Positions 59,299 to 64,000 of a DNA stretch of 64,000 nucleotides are shown in pieces (position 1 is the stretch's first letter; each line of letters starts with the position of its first letter). The notes below the pieces were generated by a model, which had not been told where the DNA came from, made no database searches, and was given only the letters and a program-made list of their open reading frames with translations. The translations under genes were made by a program, and so were the position numbers. The stretch covers positions 1 to 64,000 of the forward strand of contig JAXHUH010000205.1 in NCBI GenBank assembly GCA_034211175.1, written 5' to 3'. The DNA is from JAXHUH01 sp034211175. Lineage in GTDB: Bacteria > Actinomycetota > Acidimicrobiia > Acidimicrobiales > CAIXPF01.

Positions 59299-60906
59299 TC
59301 AGGCGTCGGCGTTCGGGGTGAGCTCGCCCTTCTCGAGCTGCTCGCGCAGGACGTACTTCTGGATCTTCCCGGAGGGGGTGAGCGGCAGTTCGTCGACGAA
59401 CGCCCAGCGTCGGGGCGCCTTGTAGGCGGCGAGCCGGTCCCGTACGAACGATCGCAGGGCGGTCTCGTCGATCTCGGTGCCGGGCAGGCGGCGGACGACG
59501 GCGGCGACCTCCTCGCCCCAGCGGTCGTCGGGGACACCGACGACGGCGACGTCGGCGACGTCCGGGTGGGTGAAGAGGAGCTCCTCGATCTCGCGGGGGT
59601 AGATGTTCTCACCGCCGCGGATGATCATGTCCTTGAGGCGGCCTTCGATGCGCAGGTAGCCGCGGTCGTCCATCGTGCCGAGGTCGCCGGTGTGGAGCCA
59701 GCGGTCGGCGTCGATGGTCTCGGCGGTGCGTTCGGGCATCTCGAAGTACTCGAGCATGACGTTGTAGCCCCGCCCGCAGATCTCGCCGATCTCGCCGAAC
59801 GGCACCGGCTCGCCGGTCTCGGGGGACAGGATGGCGATCTCCTGGCAGGGATGGGCCACACCGATGGTCTCGGCCTTGTCCTCGGCGCTGGCGTCGAGCG
59901 GCACCTGGGTCATCACCGGTGACGCCTCGGTCTGGCCGTAGACGATCGTGAACCGCACGCCGAGGATCGACTCGATGCGCCGCACGAGCTCCGCCGGCAC
60001 GGTCGCTCCGCCCGAGATCACCTTCTCGAGGGCCGACAGGTCGCGGGTGGCGACGTCGGGGTGCTCGAGGACGGCGATCAGCATCGTCGGGACCCCGAAG
60101 AGGACGGTGCCGCGCTCGCTCTCGCACAGCTCCAGCACGAGCGCGGGGTCGAAGGTCTCGACGAGGACGTGGGTCGCCCGCATCGACAGGGGGCACAGCG
60201 CACCGGCGACGCAGCCGGCGGTGTGGAACATCGGCGCCGGGTTGACCCACGCGTCGGCGTCGGACATCTCGAGGAGGGTCGCGGTGAACCGGGCGTTGTT
60301 GGCGATGCCGCGGTGGTGCAGGTGGGCGCCCTTCGGGAACCCGGTGGTGCCGGACGTGTACTGGATCTGGGCGGGATCGTCGGGGGCCACGGCCGGCAGG
60401 GCGGTGTCGGGTGAGCCGCCGGCCCGGAAGTCGTCCCACTGGTCGAGCCGGATGACCTCGTGCAGCTCCGGGAGGTCGGGGCGCACGTCGTCGAGCCACC
60501 GCAGCATCGGGTTGCCCCGCACCTCGGGCACGAGGAACAGGCCGCTGGCCCGGGACTGGCGGAGCACGTAGGACAGCTCGGACGCCCGGTACGCGGGGTT
60601 GACGGTGACGAGCACGATGCCCGCGAGGCCGGCACCCAGCTCGAGCAGCTCCCACTCGGGGATGTTGTTGGCCCACACCGCGACCCGCTCGCCCGGCTCG
60701 AAGCGGGCGAGGAGGGCCCGGGCGACCCGCTCCGAGTCGTCGAGCAGCTCGGCGTAGGTCCACCGCCGCCGGGCGCCCGCATCCGGGATGCCCTCGACGA
60801 GCGCCAGCCGGTCGGGTGCCTGGGCGGCGGCGTCCCTCAGCATCCCTCCGACGGTCAGGTCGCCCACCGGATCGCTGGTGTCTCCCGCCCAGTACGACGC
60901 GGTCAT
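59299..60906 (-). CDS. AMP-dependent acyl-CoA synthetase/ligase
   Basis: Activates a carboxylic acid, probably a medium or long fatty acid, as acyl-AMP and then acyl-CoA. Motifs of this 535-residue protein: P-loop QYTSGTTGFPKGAHL near residue 180, YGQTEASPVMTQVP near residue 325, the hinge TGDLGTMDDRGYLRIEGRLKDMIIRGGENIYPREIE near residue 415, and the C-terminal catalytic Lys in LTPSGKIQKYVLRE. ATG 60906 follows GGGGGGA and is preferred over an upstream start at 60942. It can supply acyl-CoA to the two WS/DGAT enzymes upstream on the same strand. Confidence 0.92.
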   Translation of the reverse strand: MTASYWAGDTSDPVGDLTVGGMLRDAAAQAPDRLALVEGIPDAGARRRWTYAELLDDSERVARALLARFEPGERVAVWANNIPEWELLELGAGLAGIVLVTVNPAYRASELSYVLRQSRASGLFLVPEVRGNPMLRWLDDVRPDLPELHEVIRLDQWDDFRAGGSPDTALPAVAPDDPAQIQYTSGTTGFPKGAHLHHRGIANNARFTATLLEMSDADAWVNPAPMFHTAGCVAGALCPLSMRATHVLVETFDPALVLELCESERGTVLFGVPTMLIAVLEHPDVATRDLSALEKVISGGATVPAELVRRIESILGVRFTIVYGQTEASPVMTQVPLDASAEDKAETIGVAHPCQEIAILSPETGEPVPFGEIGEICGRGYNVMLEYFEMPERTAETIDADRWLHTGDLGTMDDRGYLRIEGRLKDMIIRGGENIYPREIEELLFTHPDVADVAVVGVPDDRWGEEVAAVVRRLPGTEIDETALRSFVRDRLAAYKAPRRWAFVDELPLTPSGKIQKYVLREQLEKGELTPNADA

Positions 60907-60976
60907 CGATGTCCCCCCGGATCGAGTCTCCTGGCGTCCCATTGTGGCGAACCGGCCGGGGAGGTGCCGGGGACGC

Positions 60977-61012
60977 GCGTCCCCGGGGCAACCCCCGATG
61001 CCCCGGGGACGC
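60977..61012 (-). terminator. Strong hairpin downstream of the WS/DGAT gene
   Basis: Arms 60977-60990 and 60999-61012 (GCGTCCCCGGGGCA/TGCCCCGGGGACGC) pair perfectly over 14 bases with an 8-base loop. It lies 5 bases past the WS/DGAT stop and before the synthetase start on the - strand. It could end the WS/DGAT transcript, although partial read-through into the synthetase remains possible. Confidence 0.65.
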
Positions 61013-61017
61013 AGCGC

Positions 61018-62448
61018 TCAGACCGAGGCGGGCTCCTCGGTGGCCGGCGCCTCGGCAGGTCCTTCTCCGGGTTCCGTGGCCCGGGTGTGCAGGATCGCGA
61101 GCTCCGCCTCGATGCCGACCCGGAGCAGGTCGATGTCGGCCGTGGTCTCCCAGTCGCCGGTCAGCCCGAGGGCCATGTTGCGCCGGTAGGACAGGATGGC
61201 CACGCCGATCCGGGCGCCCTGGCCGATCGGCACGTACGGGAGGTACGCCTCGAGCTCGCGTCCGACGGCGTAGAGCGGTACGCGGGGCCCCGGGACGTTG
61301 GTCGTCACGGTGTGCACGCTCTGCTGGGGCGCGAAGCGCTGGGCGGCTGTCGTCTGCTCCAGGCTCCGGGCCCACAGCATGGGCGGCGTCATCTCCGCGA
61401 GGCCGACGAGCAGCTGGCTCGCGTCGACCTGGTGGTCGGCCTTGAGCTGGTCGAGCTGGTGGCGCACGGCGTCGAGGCGTTCGACCGGGTCCTCGATCCC
61501 GACGGGGAGCTCGGCGATGATCGAGCCGACCCGGTTGCCGCCGGAGTGGTCGTCCGGCGGCCGCAACGAGACCGGCACCAGGGTGCGCACCGTCTCGCCG
61601 TCGACCGGTTCGCCGCGGGAGACGAGCAGCCGCCGGAATCCGCCGGCGACCGCGGTCAGGACCACGTCGTTCACCGTGCCCCCGAGGGCCCGGCGGATGT
61701 CGCCGATGTCGTCGAGGGTGGTCTCGGCCCACGTCCACCGCCGGTGCGGCCCGATCGGGCCCTCGATCGACGACGTCGCGGTGGGCGTCAGGCGCCGTCC
61801 CATCGAGCCGAGCCCCGTCAGGGTGTCGACCGTCTCGCGGAACAGGCGTCGGGGACCGCGTCGCACGGTGCGCAACAGCGCACCGGGATCACCGAAGGCG
61901 GCGCCCAGCGACGAGGCGAACAGCTCGACGTCGGTGGGCTCGCGGTCGGGCTGCCACGGCTCGATCGTCGGCAGCGGGGCCTCCGGGTCGGCGTCGAGCA
62001 GCGCGGTGGCGAGGTCGATGCCGGCGACGCCGTCGACCATGCAGTGGTGGACCTTGGTGATGAGCGCCCAGCGCCCGCCCTCCAGGCTCTCGACCATCCA
62101 CAGCTCCCACAGCGGCCGGGCCCGGTCGAGCGGCTGCGACATGAGCCGCCCCATCAGGGCCGACAGCTCGTCGCGTCCTCCGGGCGGGGGCAGCGCGCTG
62201 TGGCGCAGGTGGTAGGAGAGGTTGAAGTGGGGGTCGTCGACCCAGACGGGTGGGCCGACCGCGCCGGGCACGAACCGCACCCGCTGGCGGTAGCGGGGCA
62301 TCCGGTCGAGCTTCGACTCGACGAGCGCGAGCACGTCCTCGTACGGCGGCGGTGGCCCGGCGAGGATCCAGCAGCTGCCGATGTGCATGTGGGTGATGTC
62401 GTCCTCGAGGTGCAGGAACGACGAGTCGAGTGGGTGCAGGCGGTCCAT
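61018..62448 (-). CDS. Wax ester synthase/diacylglycerol acyltransferase (WS/DGAT) 1
   Basis: Transfers acyl chains from acyl-CoA to long-chain alcohol or diacylglycerol, making storage lipid. The 476-residue protein starts MDRLHPLDSSFLHLEDD and has the catalytic HHCMVDGVAG (HHxxxDG) near residue 134. The TNVPGPRVPLYAVG segment near residue 385 is also typical. ATG 62448 is chosen because AGGAG lies 5 bases ahead; a GTG six bases upstream is possible. The second WS/DGAT gene ends 9 bases upstream, so they share a transcript. Confidence 0.9.
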   Translation of the reverse strand: MDRLHPLDSSFLHLEDDITHMHIGSCWILAGPPPPYEDVLALVESKLDRMPRYRQRVRFVPGAVGPPVWVDDPHFNLSYHLRHSALPPPGGRDELSALMGRLMSQPLDRARPLWELWMVESLEGGRWALITKVHHCMVDGVAGIDLATALLDADPEAPLPTIEPWQPDREPTDVELFASSLGAAFGDPGALLRTVRRGPRRLFRETVDTLTGLGSMGRRLTPTATSSIEGPIGPHRRWTWAETTLDDIGDIRRALGGTVNDVVLTAVAGGFRRLLVSRGEPVDGETVRTLVPVSLRPPDDHSGGNRVGSIIAELPVGIEDPVERLDAVRHQLDQLKADHQVDASQLLVGLAEMTPPMLWARSLEQTTAAQRFAPQQSVHTVTTNVPGPRVPLYAVGRELEAYLPYVPIGQGARIGVAILSYRRNMALGLTGDWETTADIDLLRVGIEAELAILHTRATEPGEGPAEAPATEEPASV

Positions 62449-62457
62449 GGTCACTCC

Positions 62458-63975
62458 TCAGCTGCTCGCACCGGCGGGCGTGGCTGTGTCGGCGGTCGCC
62501 GGCCCGGTGGCCGGTTCGTCGGGGGTCGGTTCGTCGGCGGCTCGTGGCGGCGGTTCGGGCGCGAGCGCGAGCACCTCGTCGAAGCCGTCGGCCAGGCACC
62601 GGGCCAGGACGTCGGGGTCCTCCACCGCGGCGGTGTCGGCGCTCAGCCCCACGCAGCAGGTCCCGACGTGGGACAGCAGCGTGATACTCGCCGCCGAGCC
62701 CGACGTCGGTGCGAACCCGTAGTCGCCGATCACCTCGGCGCCGGCGAGGTAGACGCGCTCGTCGAGGCCGGGCACGTTGGTCACGACCAGGTCCATCGCC
62801 TTGAGCATCCCGGCGAGGACGGCGGTGGTCGCCTGGGGCGGCAGCGCGGTCAACGCACCGGCGATGGCATCGGTCAGCGGCACGCCCGGCTCGCGGCGCC
62901 ACGCCCGGGCCAGCTCCCCGAGCTCGCCCATCCGTGCCGCCGGGTCGGCCTCGTCGATCGGCACCGCGAACCGCGCCGGGGTGAAGCGGTTGTCGCCGAC
63001 GGTGTCGGTCGCCCGGCGGCGGTTGATCGGCATCGTGACCCGGAGGCGCTCGGCGGGGGCGCCGTGGTGGTCGTGGTAGCGGCGCATCCCGCCGGTCACC
63101 GCGGCGAGGTAGGCGTCGTTGAGGGTCGCGTCGGCGGCGCGGCCGGCGGCCCGCAACCGCTGGAGGGGCACGTCGAGCACATCGAGGTGGCGGGACAGGA
63201 CGCGCCCGACCATGACGGGTGACAGCGGCTCGCGCACGGGCGCCAGCATCTTGGCGACGGAGCGGGCGGTGCGGGCACCGTCGGTGGCGAGACCGACGGG
63301 GTCCCACATCCCCCGCCACGCCAGCCGTGGCGCGACCTCGGCGCTGCGGCGGGCGAGCGTGACCGCGCCGCGCACGTCGTCGGCGAGGGCGTGCGTGGCC
63401 AACGACAGGCCGCTGCTGTCCTCGGCGTGCCCGGTGGGCGCTCCGGTCGCTTCGTCGTCCGCGGCCGCGGCGGCATCGGTGCCGTCGCGTTCGGTGTCGA
63501 GGAGCAGGCGGGCCAGCCGCACCCCGCCGACGCCGTCGGTGAGGGAGTGGTGGACCTTCTGGATGAGCGCGGCCCGGCCGTCGGTGAGGCCCTCGACGAG
63601 CGTGAACTCCCACAGGGGGCGGTCCTTGTCGAACGCGGTCATGGCGATCGGTCCGGCCAGGTCGAGCACCGTGCGGAGGGTGGCGGGGGCGGGGGCGACG
63701 ACCCGCCGGAGGTGGATGTCGAGGTCGAAGTGCTCGTCCCACACCCACCGGGGCGGCCCGAGGCCGAGCGGTGGGCTGGCCACCCGCTGGCGGAGGCGGG
63801 GCACGTGGATCCAGCCGTGCTCGAGCCGGTCGCGGAGCCGCTCCCAGGCCGGTGCGCGGTCGAGGAGCGCGATCGCGACGATGGTGGTGCGCAGCTTCGG
63901 GTCCCGCTCGACGTTCCACATCACGACGTCCGACGGGTTCATCGTTGCGGCGAGCCGCTCACCGGTGGCTTCCAT
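62458..63975 (-). CDS. Wax ester synthase/diacylglycerol acyltransferase (WS/DGAT) 2
   Basis: 505-residue paralogue of the adjacent WS/DGAT. The catalytic motif is HHSLTDGVGG near residue 140. Other family marks are RPLWEFTLVEGL, NDAYLAAVTGGMRRY, TMPINRRR and VVTNVPGLDERVYLAGA. It has an Ala/Asp-rich insertion after residue 165 and a low-complexity Pro/Ala/Thr tail of 35 residues. GGGGGAGAGG precedes the ATG. Two different isoforms in tandem suggest different chain-length or acceptor preferences. Confidence 0.9.
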   Translation of the reverse strand: MEATGERLAATMNPSDVVMWNVERDPKLRTTIVAIALLDRAPAWERLRDRLEHGWIHVPRLRQRVASPPLGLGPPRWVWDEHFDLDIHLRRVVAPAPATLRTVLDLAGPIAMTAFDKDRPLWEFTLVEGLTDGRAALIQKVHHSLTDGVGGVRLARLLLDTERDGTDAAAAADDEATGAPTGHAEDSSGLSLATHALADDVRGAVTLARRSAEVAPRLAWRGMWDPVGLATDGARTARSVAKMLAPVREPLSPVMVGRVLSRHLDVLDVPLQRLRAAGRAADATLNDAYLAAVTGGMRRYHDHHGAPAERLRVTMPINRRRATDTVGDNRFTPARFAVPIDEADPAARMGELGELARAWRREPGVPLTDAIAGALTALPPQATTAVLAGMLKAMDLVVTNVPGLDERVYLAGAEVIGDYGFAPTSGSAASITLLSHVGTCCVGLSADTAAVEDPDVLARCLADGFDEVLALAPEPPPRAADEPTPDEPATGPATADTATPAGASS

Positions 63976-64000
63976 CGCCTCTCCCCCTCGGGTGCGGCGG

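Overview
The window is very GC-rich, gene-dense bacterial DNA. Start codons are often GTG or TTG, and genes overlap by ATGA or GTGA junctions. WS/DGAT acyltransferases, MarR and ECF regulators, Asp/Thr-rich lipoproteins and apparently leaderless promoters all point to an actinomycete-type actinobacterium; Acidimicrobiia is my best guess, by inference only. No rRNA, tRNA, CRISPR or transposase was seen.

Region 1 (1-26451, all + strand) is a long, translationally coupled salvage and catabolic locus. A BmpA/Nup-type nucleoside ABC importer (its binding protein is probably just outside the window) is joined to a Qng1/DUF2419 queuosine-nucleotide glycosylase homologue and a nucleoside hydrolase. 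After a promoter with an inverted repeat come a hydantoinase-like enzyme, an isochorismatase-fold amidase, a DUF1185 protein, a second (NitT/TauT-type) ABC importer, a nitrilase-fold enzyme, a TrzN/guanine-deaminase-like amidohydrolase, an enamidase homologue, a DUF1989 protein, a DUF5591 (ArcS-type) protein, aldehyde dehydrogenase, class II aldolase-fold protein, class III aminotransferase and a second TrzN-like amidohydrolase. After a tandem hairpin repeat follow a FAD oxidoreductase, an O-methyltransferase and a GntR regulator. I read this as import, deglycosylation and ring-opening of an unusual nitrogen heterocycle. The co-occurrence of Qng1 and DUF5591 homologues makes 7-deazapurines a testable candidate substrate.

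Region 2 (26452-42391) is mixed accessory DNA: a truncated deazaflavin-type oxidoreductase, divergent MarR and NTF2-like genes with a leaderless promoter, a PhyH dioxygenase, two SEC-C paralogues plus a third SEC-C remnant, YccF, an uncharacterised gene, a VapBC45-like toxin-antitoxin pair, a PfkB kinase and a SNF2 helicase with SWIM partner.

Region 3 (42392-53904, - strand) is a compact three-gene operon: a Trypco1 protein, a trypsin-like serine protease with a long C-terminal extension, and an uncharacterised 3018-residue protein. This is a strong candidate for an undescribed protease-centred conflict or stress system.

Region 4 (54312-63975) holds an alpha/beta hydrolase, a deletion scar joining 5'-truncated arsI/cadI-like and SigZ-like genes, a frameshifted hyaluronan-synthase-like glycosyltransferase with a small membrane protein, a VOC protein/ECF sigma pair, an acyl-CoA synthetase and two WS/DGAT wax ester/triacylglycerol synthases.
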